Assembly (NCBI GenBank): GCA_016713505.1
Contig: JADJPA010000002.1
Coordinates: forward strand, 62,001 to 126,000
Source of the DNA: Candidatus Competibacteraceae bacterium
Lineage (GTDB): Bacteria; Pseudomonadota; Gammaproteobacteria; Competibacterales; Competibacteraceae
Direction of reading: 5' to 3'
Length of the DNA stretch: 64,000 nt
A program made the position numbers and the translations under genes. The notes under the pieces were generated by a model, which was not told the DNA's origin, searched no databases, and saw nothing but the letters and a program-made list of their open reading frames with translations. Shown piece by piece: positions 50,319 to 58,878 of this stretch. Each line of letters begins with the position of its first letter. Position 1 is the first letter of the stretch.

Positions 50319-51800
50319 ATGGCCGTGCAAGTTCCCAGCAAATTCAAAAGCCGAGTGATCGCGGTCGCTTTGGCGGCGGGCGGTGCTGTTCTGACAACCG
50401 GAGTTTTGGCGCCCGCGCTGGCGTTGGATAATGCCCCGCAAACTCGGGTGGAGATGACCGTCCCCGATTTTAGCGCGCTGGTGGCGCAGAATTCCGCTGC
50501 GGTAGTGAATGTCAGCGTCACCGGTAAGAGCACGCCGGCCTTGGCCTGGCAGGGTGGACCCGACTCGGATGACGAGGACAATCCTTTCGGTGAATTCTTC
50601 AAACATTTTCCCAAACCTCCCATGCCACCAGGCGGCAAGGGAATGCCGCTGCAAGGTTTGGGGTCCGGTTTCATCATCTCAGCCGACGGTTATATCATCA
50701 CCAACCATCATGTGGTCGATGGCGCGGACAAAATCACCGTCAAGCTGAATGACAAACGCCAGTTTCCCGCCAAATTGATCGGTAGCGACGCGCAATCCGA
50801 TATCGCGCTATTGAAGATCGACGCCAGGGATTTGCCGGTGGTGACCACCGGCGATGCCGCCGGCCTCAAGGTCGGACAATGGGTGTTCGCCATCGGTGCG
50901 CCGTTCGGGTTGGAACGGACCGCCACCAAGGGTATCGTCAGCGCGCTGGGCCGGTCTTTGCCGAACGATACTTACGTGCCGTTTATTCAGACCGACGTGC
51001 CGATCAACCCCGGTAATTCGGGCGGGCCGCTGTTCGACCTGACCGGCAAGGTGGTAGGCATCAACTCGCAAATCTTCAGTCGCAGCGGCGGTTACATGGG
51101 TCTGTCGTTTGCCATTCCGGTCGATGTGGCGATGGAGGTGGTCGCGCAACTCAAGGCCGACGGCCACGTCACGCGGGGCTGGTTGGGAATCACCTTGCAG
51201 GAAGTCACGCAAGATCTGGCCCGCTCGTTCAATTTGGAACGGCCGCGCGGCGCGCTGGTGTCGGAGGTCAACGCCGGCGGTCCCGCCGCCAAGTCCGGCT
51301 TGAAAACCGGCGATGTCATCGTTGCTTACGCCGGCAAACCGATCGACGATAGCGCCGATTTGCCGCCCTTGGTCGGTACGACCAAGCCGGGCGCGACCAA
51401 GCCGCTGACCGTGATCCGCGATGGCAAGGAGCAGGAGATCGCCGTAACGCTGGGCCAACTGCCGGATAAAAACCCGCAAGAACTGGCCACGAATAACCTG
51501 CCAAACGACGGGTCGCCGCGCCTGAACGTCGTGGTCGCCGATGTGCCGGCCGGACAACCTGGCGCCGGTGAAGGGGTGCTGGTGCAACAGGTCGGCCCTG
51601 GCCCGGCGGCCGAAGCGGGCGTGCGGCCGGGCGATATTTTGCTGAGCCTTAATAACCAGAAGATCGAGAGTGTCGCGCATCTCCAGCAACTGGTGAAGGA
51701 GCTGCCGCGTGGCAAGCGCACGCCGCTACTGGTGAAGCGCGGCAACGGTGCGCTGTATCTGGCGGTGGAAATTCCGGCTGCCGGCGCGCAACCAGGCTGA
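50319..51800 (+). CDS. degQ: Periplasmic serine protease, DegQ/DegP (HtrA) family
   Basis: The protein is exported (signal peptide VIAVALAAGGAVLTTGVLAP with ALA cleavage site) and about 493 residues long. The catalytic triad is visible: His in ITNHHVVDGAD, Asp in SDIALLKID and Ser in NPGNSGGPLFD. Two PDZ domains follow (about 280-370 and 395-485, with RGWLGITLQEV and LVQQVGPGPAAEAGVRPGDI), as in Do-like proteases. It degrades or refolds damaged envelope proteins. ATG 50319 lies close behind GAGAGG; GTG 50326 or ATG 50298 are alternatives. No clear sigma-E promoter was found. Confidence 0.92.
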   Translation: MAVQVPSKFKSRVIAVALAAGGAVLTTGVLAPALALDNAPQTRVEMTVPDFSALVAQNSAAVVNVSVTGKSTPALAWQGGPDSDDEDNPFGEFFKHFPKPPMPPGGKGMPLQGLGSGFIISADGYIITNHHVVDGADKITVKLNDKRQFPAKLIGSDAQSDIALLKIDARDLPVVTTGDAAGLKVGQWVFAIGAPFGLERTATKGIVSALGRSLPNDTYVPFIQTDVPINPGNSGGPLFDLTGKVVGINSQIFSRSGGYMGLSFAIPVDVAMEVVAQLKADGHVTRGWLGITLQEVTQDLARSFNLERPRGALVSEVNAGGPAAKSGLKTGDVIVAYAGKPIDDSADLPPLVGTTKPGATKPLTVIRDGKEQEIAVTLGQLPDKNPQELATNNLPNDGSPRLNVVVADVPAGQPGAGEGVLVQQVGPGPAAEAGVRPGDILLSLNNQKIESVAHLQQLVKELPRGKRTPLLVKRGNGALYLAVEIPAAGAQPG

Positions 51801-51842
51801 TTGATCCGGCCGGTTTACGGCGCGACGGGTCGTTTTACGGCG

Positions 51843-51878
51843 CGGCTTGGGAAGCTCTCGGTTCGACCTCCCAAGCCG
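51843..51878. terminator. Hairpin between convergent genes, possible bidirectional terminator
   Basis: CGGCTTGGGA (51843-51852) pairs perfectly with TCCCAAGCCG (51869-51878) over a 16-base loop, between the ends of degQ (plus) and the glutaredoxin-like gene (minus). No T-run follows directly on either strand. Confidence 0.45.
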
Positions 51879-51892
51879 TCGTGACAGACGCT

Positions 51893-52129
51893 TTATTTCA
51901 AGGCGTCGAGGCCCGCGCCAAAGTTGATGTGAAACGGCAGGTCATCCAGAATGAGCGCGGGAACCGATTTGACGCCCTTGGCTTCGGCCTCCGCGACCCG
52001 ATTCCGCTTTTCTCCCAAGTGAACGATCTCCACCTCGTAGCGTTGCGGATCGAGCGCGCGAGCGACATTCTGTTCGGCGGCGACGCAGACCGGGCAGCCG
52101 GCATGATAAAAAATGGCTTTGCTTTTCAT
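51893..52129 (-). CDS. Small glutaredoxin/thioredoxin-fold protein
   Basis: ATG 52129, behind GGAG, gives a 78-residue protein; the longer open frame upstream is unlikely. IFYHAGCPVCVAAEQNVARA near 6-25 has a CxxC redox motif (CPVC) at the start of helix 1, and VKSVPALILDDLPFHINFG near 54-72 provides the cis-proline of the thioredoxin fold. It is probably a cytoplasmic thiol-disulphide protein. It is transcribed away from the HxlR regulator, and two palindromes lie between the two genes. Confidence 0.8.
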   Translation of the reverse strand: MKSKAIFYHAGCPVCVAAEQNVARALDPQRYEVEIVHLGEKRNRVAEAEAKGVKSVPALILDDLPFHINFGAGLDALK

Positions 52130-52245
52130 CGCGGGTTCTCCTGGATGCGGGTGGTATTGAGCCGGACGTACCGTTTTGCGAAGCGGTTGAAATCCAGCAG
52201 CCGGCAGGTCAAGCCTGCAACAAGCGGCGCGCTTTGCACAGCAGG

Positions 52246-52276
52246 CACTTTTTGGTGGGGCGGACACTTTTTAGTG
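52246..52276. promoter_or_regulatory. Two candidate HxlR operator sites
   Basis: CACTTTTTGGTG (52246-52257) and CACTTTTTAGTG (52265-52276) differ in one base and are spaced 19 bp apart, on nearly the same DNA face. The second is a perfect CACT-N4-AGTG palindrome. They lie 20 bp before the hxlR-type start and 117 bp before the divergent redox gene. Known HxlR-family operators (for example of YodB) are similar short inverted repeats with TACT/AGTA halves. Confidence 0.6.
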
Positions 52277-52295
52277 AAAATTGGTGATTTAACGG

Positions 52296-52634
52296 ATGAA
52301 AAGAAATATCGCTGCTCCGTCGGTTTATACCAAGCTGGAAGACGTGATCGGCTGCAAATGGTCGGTCTCGGTCTTACACGCCGTTCGCGAGGGCGTTACC
52401 CGGCCCGGTGCGCTCGAACGGGAAATCGCCGGCATTTCGACCAAGGTGTTGTCGGAACGCCTGCGCAAACTGACCCATTATGGGTTGCTCAAAAAAGACG
52501 CGTTCCCGGAGGTGCCGCCGCGAACCGAATACTCCCTGACGGCGGCGGGCCGCCGGCTGACGGACATCATCGAGCAAATCCAACAGCTCGATAGCCACAT
52601 TCAAGCGGCCGGACCCAACGCTTTGATCGAATGA
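52296..52634 (+). CDS. HxlR-family winged-helix transcriptional regulator
   Basis: This 112-residue protein has the HxlR domain: EDVIGCKWSVSVLHAVREG, RPGALEREIAGISTKVLSER and LRKLTHYGLLKKDAFPEVPP, then TEYSLTAAGRRL in the wing. HxlR proteins often sense electrophiles or redox stress through a cysteine near the N-terminus; here Cys20 in IGCKW is the only one. It probably controls itself and the divergent glutaredoxin-like gene through the palindromes at 52246-52276. Confidence 0.88.
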   Translation: MKRNIAAPSVYTKLEDVIGCKWSVSVLHAVREGVTRPGALEREIAGISTKVLSERLRKLTHYGLLKKDAFPEVPPRTEYSLTAAGRRLTDIIEQIQQLDSHIQAAGPNALIE

Positions 52635-52801
52635 CTTAGCGAGTCTTGGCGGAACAGGGTCGATCAGACGGGCTGAAATTCTGAAGCGATGATTCGGGGC
52701 CAGCGGCCTTGCGCCCACCCCGGACTCCAGGAAGTTGCGTGCGCCGGCGCGGCGGGATTTGTGCTGGCCGCAGCGGCAAGACTGAGGAGCGCTCGGGCGA
52801 G

Positions 52802-53140
52802 TTATCCTTTTAAACCGAGGATTCTGCCGATGAAACTGAACCAACTTTTGAAGCCGAGCGTTACCAGTATAAGCCCGCCGATGAGGCTGATTTCCTCAAT
52901 AAACCCTTCAGCATCTTCGAGGATCGGATTGCTTGCATAATTGATAATTTCATCGCTGAAATCAAATAGAAAACCAAAAAACATTAGAACAAAGCCAAAA
53001 ATGACCATGCGCCAAGCGCCGCCGGATAATTGTGGAAAGCGCTTGGCGGATTTGCTCAAAATAATAATGAGAGCGAAGGTAATAACTAACTTTAGGCCCT
53101 CCAAAACTACATCTATCATATTGATATGTTCCACGAACAT
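52802..53140 (-). CDS. Small membrane protein of unknown function
   Basis: The 112-residue protein has three hydrophobic helices (LKLVITFALIIILS; MVIFGFVLMFFGFLFDF; ISLIGGLILVTLGFKSW) separated by an acidic stretch (NPILEDAEGFIEE). An excellent Shine-Dalgarno AAAGGAGGCGACTC precedes the ATG, supporting a real gene. It lies 161 bp downstream of the V4R-domain gene on the same strand. No family is recognised with certainty. Confidence 0.75.
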   Translation of the reverse strand: MFVEHINMIDVVLEGLKLVITFALIIILSKSAKRFPQLSGGAWRMVIFGFVLMFFGFLFDFSDEIINYASNPILEDAEGFIEEISLIGGLILVTLGFKSWFSFIGRILGLKG

Positions 53141-53301
53141 GAGTCGCCTCCTTTAAGTTTTCTTAGCACGGATTTAATATATCCCGGTAGAAAATCCACC
53201 AAAATAGTGATGCATTTGAAGGTTGCGATGAAATAAAAAAGCTCTTGAGTTAAAAGCTTATGGGTAGGTGTGGGGAATTTGGCGTTCGACGGGACTCCGC
53301 A

Positions 53302-54015
53302 TCAGGGACTTTTTATAATAGTGAAAAGGCAGTGCTCGTTACCCTGAGCCCGGCAGCTTGACTCGCTGGCTCGGACGGGTGTGGCGTCAGGAGGGCTATT
53401 CAACAGACCTGTCATAAGTCCGGCAATAAAGTGACACTGCGGAGTTGAACTATGTCGGTTCAGGGCAAAGGGCGATAGCGAGAGTTTGACCTCCATTAAA
53501 TTGGAATCCGCAATGGTAAACGGCCGTAATGCGGGCAATACTAGCTGAGCCAAGGCAACAAGGATTGAGCCATTGATCCGGTGGTTTTTAAACTTTGCAG
53601 TAAAAATGTACCGGCCGGTATGCTCGCCGAGCTCGTATAACATTGCGCTCCGTATGTTAGCCGATAGCGATGATTCGAATTCAAAGACTGGCTTAATAAT
53701 ATCGGGATAGCGTCCAGCAATCGATTTCGCCAATCCGCTTAGATGAGTTGAAGTAGTGGAGTCTGGAGCGCTGTTATCAAGACCCGACTTTTTTATATCC
53801 AGCACGCCGTTAATACGGCTAAGAATCTGCTTGATTTTGGCAAAATCAATTTGATCGTCCAGAGTAGAGAAAAGAACCCATGACTGACCAGAATGCTCGG
53901 CTTCTTTCTTTCTGTATTTAGCGATCTTAAAGCCATTATGCAATAACGCTATGGTAAGATTGCTAAATAGCCTGGGATTATTATTTTCGATTAAAATGGA
54001 AACTTCGGTAACCAC
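53302..54015 (-). CDS. V4R-domain (4-vinyl reductase-like) protein
   Basis: The 237-residue protein has an N-terminal ACT-like alpha/beta stretch (VTEVSILIENNNPRLFSNLT, about 1-75). The C-terminal region reads SAMLYELGEHTGRYI, CHFIAGLMTGLLN and SESSCRAQGNEHCLFTI, characteristic of V4R domains, which bind small ligands, zinc or tetrapyrroles through the final cysteines. It may be a sensor without output domain. No partner regulator is adjacent apart from the small membrane protein downstream. Confidence 0.7.
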   Translation of the reverse strand: MVTEVSILIENNNPRLFSNLTIALLHNGFKIAKYRKKEAEHSGQSWVLFSTLDDQIDFAKIKQILSRINGVLDIKKSGLDNSAPDSTTSTHLSGLAKSIAGRYPDIIKPVFEFESSLSANIRSAMLYELGEHTGRYIFTAKFKNHRINGSILVALAQLVLPALRPFTIADSNLMEVKLSLSPFALNRHSSTPQCHFIAGLMTGLLNSPPDATPVRASESSCRAQGNEHCLFTIIKSP

Positions 54016-54344
54016 ACTGAATTTCCTTATCGGACCTCTCTTGGCGATAAAAAATATGCAATATTAATGCCATTAAAATCCATTGGAGATGAGGGCGCGA
54101 CGATCACGATGCGATAACTGGCTGCAAAGGATACGGTTACAGAGAATATCCGAGTAAAGTTATCCCGTTTTCTGGATGGGTAATGTCCTCGTGGTTTGGA
54201 AACTTCCTGAGAGGGTTATTGCTCAGGTGTTTTGATCGTTTGCTAATCGACTCAAATATCGGCGTATTTTGAGTGTCGTGTATTGAATGAGCACGATCCA
54301 TTGGGGATACGATGCCGAGGAAACCTGCTACAGGTTGGAATGAC
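54016..54344. other. Intergenic region without a recognised gene
   Basis: These 329 bp separate the V4R gene from murI. No reading frame with gene-like features, no RNA gene and no strong promoter was seen. At its right edge the palindrome GGGTCACCGTGACCC (54345-54359) spans the murI stop codon and could slow or end transcription. Confidence 0.45.
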
Positions 54345-54347
54345 GGG

Positions 54348-55238
54348 TCACCGTGACCCCAGTGTGCGGGATTTAAGGCCCGAGGTGGTGGCCGGAGGCG
54401 CGGATGGTGCTGCCGAGTTGAGGCGCATTTCCTCTGGTCGGAAGGGTTTAGGCAAGGGTTGGAGCGGGACAGGCTGTTCCAGCAGCAAACCCATCACCCG
54501 CGCGGTGCGGTCGAGTGCGCCGCTGGTGAAATAACGTTCTCCGCTCATGCCGTTGCGGTCCGCCAGCGCAGCCGCCGCTTCCAACCGGCACCGCACTTGG
54601 CGGGCCACCGCCGCGCTGGGGTCGACTATCGCGACGTTCGGGCCGGCCAAATGCTGGATCAACGGGGTCAGGAACGGATAATGGGTGCAGCCCAGCACCA
54701 GCGTGTCGGCGCCTTGCGCCAGCAGCGGTTGCAGGTAACTTTCCAGCAGCGCGCGGGGATGCGGGCCGTTCAAGTCGCCCTCTTCTACGCAATCGGCCAA
54801 GCCGGGACACGGTTGCACCATCACCCGCGCCCGATGGCCGTGTTGGTCGAGCAGGGCGGCGAACTTGTCGCTGCGCACCGTGTGGCCGGTGGCCAGAATG
54901 CCGACCACCCCGGAACGGGTGGCGGCCACCGCCGGTTTGAGCGCCGGCTCGATCCCGATGACTGGCACGGCAAACTGCTCGCGCAAGCGGACGATCGCCG
55001 TCGCCGTGGCGGTGTTGCAGGCTACCACGATCGCCTTGGCCCCTTGCTCCAGCAGGAACTCACTGATGGCGACCGAGCGCTGGATGATGAAATCCACCGC
55101 TTTGTTGCCGTAGGGGGCATGGCCGGAATCCGCAACGTACAGCAGCGTCTCGTAGGGCAGATCGGCACGGATCCGCCGGAACACCGACAACCCCCCCACG
55201 CCGGAATCAAAGAGGCCGATGGGCTGGCTGGGGTCCAT
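54348..55238 (-). CDS. murI: Glutamate racemase
   Basis: The 296-residue enzyme supplies D-glutamate for peptidoglycan. IGLFDSGVGGLSVFR at residues 7-21, VACNTATATAI with the first catalytic cysteine near 81, and LVLGCTHYPFL with the second near 192 are all intact. The C-terminus runs about 25 residues past the usual length, in a Pro/Ala/Ser-rich tail, and ends in a hairpin. pyrF lies 27 bp upstream on the same strand, so they probably form an operon. Confidence 0.94.
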   Translation of the reverse strand: MDPSQPIGLFDSGVGGLSVFRRIRADLPYETLLYVADSGHAPYGNKAVDFIIQRSVAISEFLLEQGAKAIVVACNTATATAIVRLREQFAVPVIGIEPALKPAVAATRSGVVGILATGHTVRSDKFAALLDQHGHRARVMVQPCPGLADCVEEGDLNGPHPRALLESYLQPLLAQGADTLVLGCTHYPFLTPLIQHLAGPNVAIVDPSAAVARQVRCRLEAAAALADRNGMSGERYFTSGALDRTARVMGLLLEQPVPLQPLPKPFRPEEMRLNSAAPSAPPATTSGLKSRTLGSR

Positions 55239-55265
55239 TGGGTGCCGGTCAAGTCCCGTTGTTAT

Positions 55266-56024
55266 TCAGGCTGCTGGCGTCGCGACGGCGAACAACCGCG
55301 CGATCCGGTCCTGAATCGCCGCCGCCGCCGCTCGGGGGTCGGGCGCTTGGCGGATCGGCCGGCCTACCACGATGTGATCGGCTCCGCTCAAAAAAGCATC
55401 CTCGACATCCATGGTGCGCTTCTGATCGTCGGCGGGCTTGTTCAGCACCGGCCGGATGCCAGGGGTGACGATCAGCAGTTTTTCGCCTAGACTGGCGCGC
55501 AGCTCGGCCGCTTCCAGCCCTGAGGAAATCACCCCGCGGCAGCCGATCTCCAGCGCCCGCCGCGCCCGCGACAGCACTAAGGTCTTGGGATCGCAGGCAA
55601 AACCCAGGTCGTCGAGGTCGCCTTGATCGAGGCTGGTCAGCACGGTAACGGCGAGGATTCCCAAGTCGCTAGCCATCTCCCGCACCGCATCAACCGCCGC
55701 CCGAAGAATAGCGTCGTTGCCGTGAACCGTCGCGAAGGTGGCGTCATAAGATTGCAGCTGGCGCACGGCGGAGCGAACCGTTTCCGGCACGTCGAAAAAT
55801 TTGAGATCGACGAAGACTTTTTTGTCGCGGGCGCGCAGCCACTCGATCAGCTCGAAATAACCGCCGGCCATAAATAATTCCAGGCCGATCTTGTAAAAGC
55901 GCACCGCATCGCCCAGCGTTTCGACCAGTTGCCGGGCGGTGGTCGGATCCGGCACGTCCAGAGCAAAGATCAGGCGTTCGGCCGGGGGGATCGGTTGGTT
56001 GGAAAGCAGCTTGGAAGCGGTCAT
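55266..56024 (-). CDS. pyrF: Orotidine 5'-phosphate decarboxylase
   Basis: I choose ATG 56024 (252 residues, MTASKLLSNQ), as the frame only extends 24 bp further. LIFALDVPDPTTARQLVETL, FYKIGLELFMAGG, KVFVDLKFFDVPETV with the catalytic Asp-x-Lys-x-x-Asp, TVHGND, VTPGIRPVLN and DHIVVGRPI are the full set for this enzyme, which makes UMP from OMP. Length is normal for proteobacterial PyrF. It is followed by murI. Confidence 0.95.
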   Translation of the reverse strand: MTASKLLSNQPIPPAERLIFALDVPDPTTARQLVETLGDAVRFYKIGLELFMAGGYFELIEWLRARDKKVFVDLKFFDVPETVRSAVRQLQSYDATFATVHGNDAILRAAVDAVREMASDLGILAVTVLTSLDQGDLDDLGFACDPKTLVLSRARRALEIGCRGVISSGLEAAELRASLGEKLLIVTPGIRPVLNKPADDQKRTMDVEDAFLSGADHIVVGRPIRQAPDPRAAAAAIQDRIARLFAVATPAA

Positions 56025-56208
56025 GGGGTGCGTCGTGCGGGCCGGCAAGTCGTGGAAGGGATAGCGGCGATTCTAGCGCGGTCGGTGTGCTGATAACAGG
56101 ATCGGGCATTGAACGCTAGCGGATACTGTGCCGAGCCGTCCGATCCAATGCTTCACTGAGTGACCCGACCCACGCCCTTCCATCCTTCATAAGCGCTTTT
56201 GAGATATT

Positions 56209-56223
56209 TGGCATTATTTTTGC
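56209..56223 (+). promoter_or_regulatory. Sigma54 (-24/-12) promoter match
   Basis: TGGCATTATTTTTGC fits the consensus TGGCAC-N5-TTGC with one change, and the spacing between the GG and GC elements is exactly right. It lies 85 bp before the start of the sensor kinase gene, on the same strand, in otherwise gene-free DNA. An RpoN activator would be required. Confidence 0.6.
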
Positions 56224-56307
56224 CTCGCTCTAGTTCTTGAAAGTGACAAACGATATCAAGCTGTGTCGTTTTCACGAGTTTTTATACCAGAAAGAAGTAG
56301 GAATACT

Positions 56308-58473
56308 ATGAAACCCTCCACCGCTCATGCTCGCAGCGGACTCAGCAAATACCGGACTATCGTCATCTCCATCGCGTTGTTTATCGTCTTCGACCTCGGC
56401 GTGTTGGTGATGAATTTTTACATCTCATCGCAGATCACTAAAGATGCCATCGGGGTCAATCTGGCCGGGCGTCAGCGGATGCTCTCGCAGCGCACGGCAA
56501 AGACGTTGTTGCAGCTTCAGAACGCCACGCAAAGTAACAGCGATATCGAAAAACCGCTTGAAGAGTTGCGTAAGACCTTCAATCTGTTCGATGGCACGCT
56601 GCGCTCGTTCAACGAGGGCGGTCAAGCGGTCGGTGGCGACGGCAAGCCGGTGGTCCTGGAGCGGGTAGACGACCCCGCCGGCCGCGCGGCCATTGAAAAA
56701 GCCTTTGCGGTTTGGACGCCTTATCGCGAGAAATTGCAGCCGGTGCTGACGGGTGATGCGCCGGCGCGGGTCGCGGCCTTACCCGACGTGGTGTCTTACG
56801 CCCTGGCGAACAACGTGCAGATTCTCGATCAGATGAATTTCCTGACCACGGCCTTGGAGCATATGGCCTCCGCCAAAGCCGACCGGCTGCGGATGATTCA
56901 GGTGGGGGGCATCACGCTGGCGCTGATGAACTTTTTTGTCATTTTGCTGCATTTTATCCGCCAGTTGCGGGAGAGCGATGCAATGGCCGAAGCGGCTCGG
57001 CGCGAGACCCAGGACATCCTGGAGTCGGTTTCCGAGGGGCTGATGCTGCTCGATCGCGACCTTAAAATCGGCGATCAATACTCAAGATCGTTGGAAACGA
57101 TCTTCATCCGCCAAAACTTTGGCGGTTGCTCGTTCCTCGAAATGCTGCGCGAGGTAGTCCCGGAAAAAATTTATAAAGAAGCCAGCGACTACCTCGACAT
57201 CCTGTTTAAGGAACACGTCAACGTCAAGTTGGTGGCGAGCCTCAACCCGCTCGGCAAGGTCCATGCCTACTTTGACTACGGCCAACGGAGCAAATACCTG
57301 GCGTTTCAGTTTAGCCGCGTCCACAACAAGGACCGTAAGCTGTTTCACCTGCTGGTGACGGTCAAGGACATCACCGCCCAGGTCCTGCTGGAGAACGAGC
57401 TGGAGCAGTCGCAAAAGCAGACTGAGGAAAAGGTGAACATGATGCTCAGCATCCTGCACGTCGAACCATCCGTGTTGCGCGAGTTTCTGGACCGCGCCGA
57501 TCGCTCGCTGCGCGAGGTCAACGACACGCTCAAGCGTTACGGTAGCAAACGCCGCGCTCGGGACGACCATTACAGCTTGGTGTTGCAGGAAATCTTCCCG
57601 ATCGTGCACACGCTCAAGGGCGAGGCCGCGCTGCTGGAGCTGGCGCTGTTCGTGGATAAGGCCCACGCGTTCGAGGACACCATCAGCGAGTTGCGCGGGC
57701 GGGCGAATGTCTCGGGCGACGATCTGCTCAGCCTCACGGTCAAGCTCGACAAACTGATGAGCGACGTGCAAGCCGTGCGCGAGATGATCGAGCGCATCAC
57801 CAGCTTGAAGGAAACGTTTGAGTCAGCGCCGGCAACGGCGGAAGCGGCGTCCGTCAAGTTGCCGAAGGTGGCAGCGGTCGCGCCGGCGCCGCTCGCCTTC
57901 GATGAGTTCCGGCGGCTGACGCAGAAACTGGCCGACGACCAAGGCAAGCAGGTCAATCTCGCCGCTCAGGGCTTTGAGACGTTGGCGCTGGTCGGCGAGC
58001 CGGCGGCGACGTTGCGCGATGCGCTGGTGCAATTGGTGCGCAATGCCGTCGTCCACGGCATCGAGGTTCCCCAAGAGCGCACCCGCGCCGGCAAGGCCGC
58101 CGCCGGCACCGTTCGGCTGCACGCCAAAGCGGCCGCCGACGGTTACGAAATCATCTGCCACGATGACGGTCGCGGCCTCGATGCCGAGCGGTTGCGCGCG
58201 GCGGCGCTGAAAAGCGGGCGTTGGTCCGCCGAGGAACTGGCGGGCTGGGACGAGGACCGTTTGCGCGGTCTGGTGTTCGAGTCCGGCCTGTCCACCGCCG
58301 AAGCGGTGACCACCGCCGCCGGGCGCGGCGTCGGCATGGATGTGGTCAAGCGCAAAGTCGAAGCGCTCGGCGGACATTTGGCGTTCGCGACCCAGCCCGG
58401 TCACTATTGCGCCTGGCGCATCACCCTACCCGGTGGGCTGGCGCTGGATCAACTTGGATTCAAGGCCGCTTGA
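56308..58473 (+). CDS. PilJ-sensor / CheA-like hybrid histidine kinase
   Basis: The protein is 721 residues from ATG 56308, preceded by TAGGA. A membrane helix (about 19-40) is followed by a PilJ-type periplasmic domain (NLAGRQRMLSQRTAKTLLQL near 54-73), a second helix (about 196-216), a PAS-like domain (LESVSEGLMLLDRDLKIG near 234-251) and an HPt domain whose phospho-accepting His lies in VHTLKGEAALLEL near 434. It ends with a CheA-like ATPase: VQLVRNAVVHGIEVPQERTR (N box near 573), CHDDGRGLD (G1) and GRGVGMDVVKRKV (G2). Unlike CheA the HPt is internal and no CheW domain follows. It should phosphorylate the adjacent response regulator. Confidence 0.85.
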   Translation: MKPSTAHARSGLSKYRTIVISIALFIVFDLGVLVMNFYISSQITKDAIGVNLAGRQRMLSQRTAKTLLQLQNATQSNSDIEKPLEELRKTFNLFDGTLRSFNEGGQAVGGDGKPVVLERVDDPAGRAAIEKAFAVWTPYREKLQPVLTGDAPARVAALPDVVSYALANNVQILDQMNFLTTALEHMASAKADRLRMIQVGGITLALMNFFVILLHFIRQLRESDAMAEAARRETQDILESVSEGLMLLDRDLKIGDQYSRSLETIFIRQNFGGCSFLEMLREVVPEKIYKEASDYLDILFKEHVNVKLVASLNPLGKVHAYFDYGQRSKYLAFQFSRVHNKDRKLFHLLVTVKDITAQVLLENELEQSQKQTEEKVNMMLSILHVEPSVLREFLDRADRSLREVNDTLKRYGSKRRARDDHYSLVLQEIFPIVHTLKGEAALLELALFVDKAHAFEDTISELRGRANVSGDDLLSLTVKLDKLMSDVQAVREMIERITSLKETFESAPATAEAASVKLPKVAAVAPAPLAFDEFRRLTQKLADDQGKQVNLAAQGFETLALVGEPAATLRDALVQLVRNAVVHGIEVPQERTRAGKAAAGTVRLHAKAAADGYEIICHDDGRGLDAERLRAAALKSGRWSAEELAGWDEDRLRGLVFESGLSTAEAVTTAAGRGVGMDVVKRKVEALGGHLAFATQPGHYCAWRITLPGGLALDQLGFKAA

Positions 58474-58506
58474 CGGCCCTAGCACACCGACACGGAGAAG
58501 GAGAAC

Positions 58507-58878
58507 ATGATCAAACTACTGATCGTCGATGATTCCAATATCATCCGGCGCAAGATCGAGCGCAGCGTCAGCGTCGCGGGCCTGACCATCATCGGCACCG
58601 CCGCCAACGGCGTCGAGGCGGTGAAGCTTTTCAAAAAACACACCCCGGATCTGGTGACGATGGACCTCACCATGCCGGAGATGGACGGCCTGGAGGCGGT
58701 AACGGCGCTGCTCGCGCTCAAATCCGACACGCGCATCTTGGTCGTCTCGGCGCTGGCCGACAAGACTACGGCGATCGAGGCGATACGCCGGGGCGCCAGA
58801 GGGTTTCTCTGTAAGCCCTTTACCGATAAAGAACTGAACGACGCTTTGATGGAACTTTTGGAGTTTGACGTCCGATGA
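58507..58878 (+). CDS. CheY-like single-domain response regulator
   Basis: The 123-residue receiver domain has LLIVDDSNIIRRKIE (acidic pair near residues 8-9), the phospho-acceptor Asp in LVTMDLTMPEMDGLEA near 52, ILVVSALADK and the conserved Lys in GFLCKPFTDKEL near 104. No output domain is attached. It begins 33 bp after the kinase behind AGAAGGAGAAC, and its last four bases overlap the CheX gene. It is the probable target of the kinase. Confidence 0.93.
   Translation: MIKLLIVDDSNIIRRKIERSVSVAGLTIIGTAANGVEAVKLFKKHTPDLVTMDLTMPEMDGLEAVTALLALKSDTRILVVSALADKTTAIEAIRRGARGFLCKPFTDKELNDALMELLEFDVR

Noticed and set aside
54459..55490. A 343-codon plus-strand frame across murI and pyrF.
   Set aside because: It is antisense to two enzymes with complete catalytic motifs, and its composition (Arg, Gln, His-rich) is that of a shadow frame.
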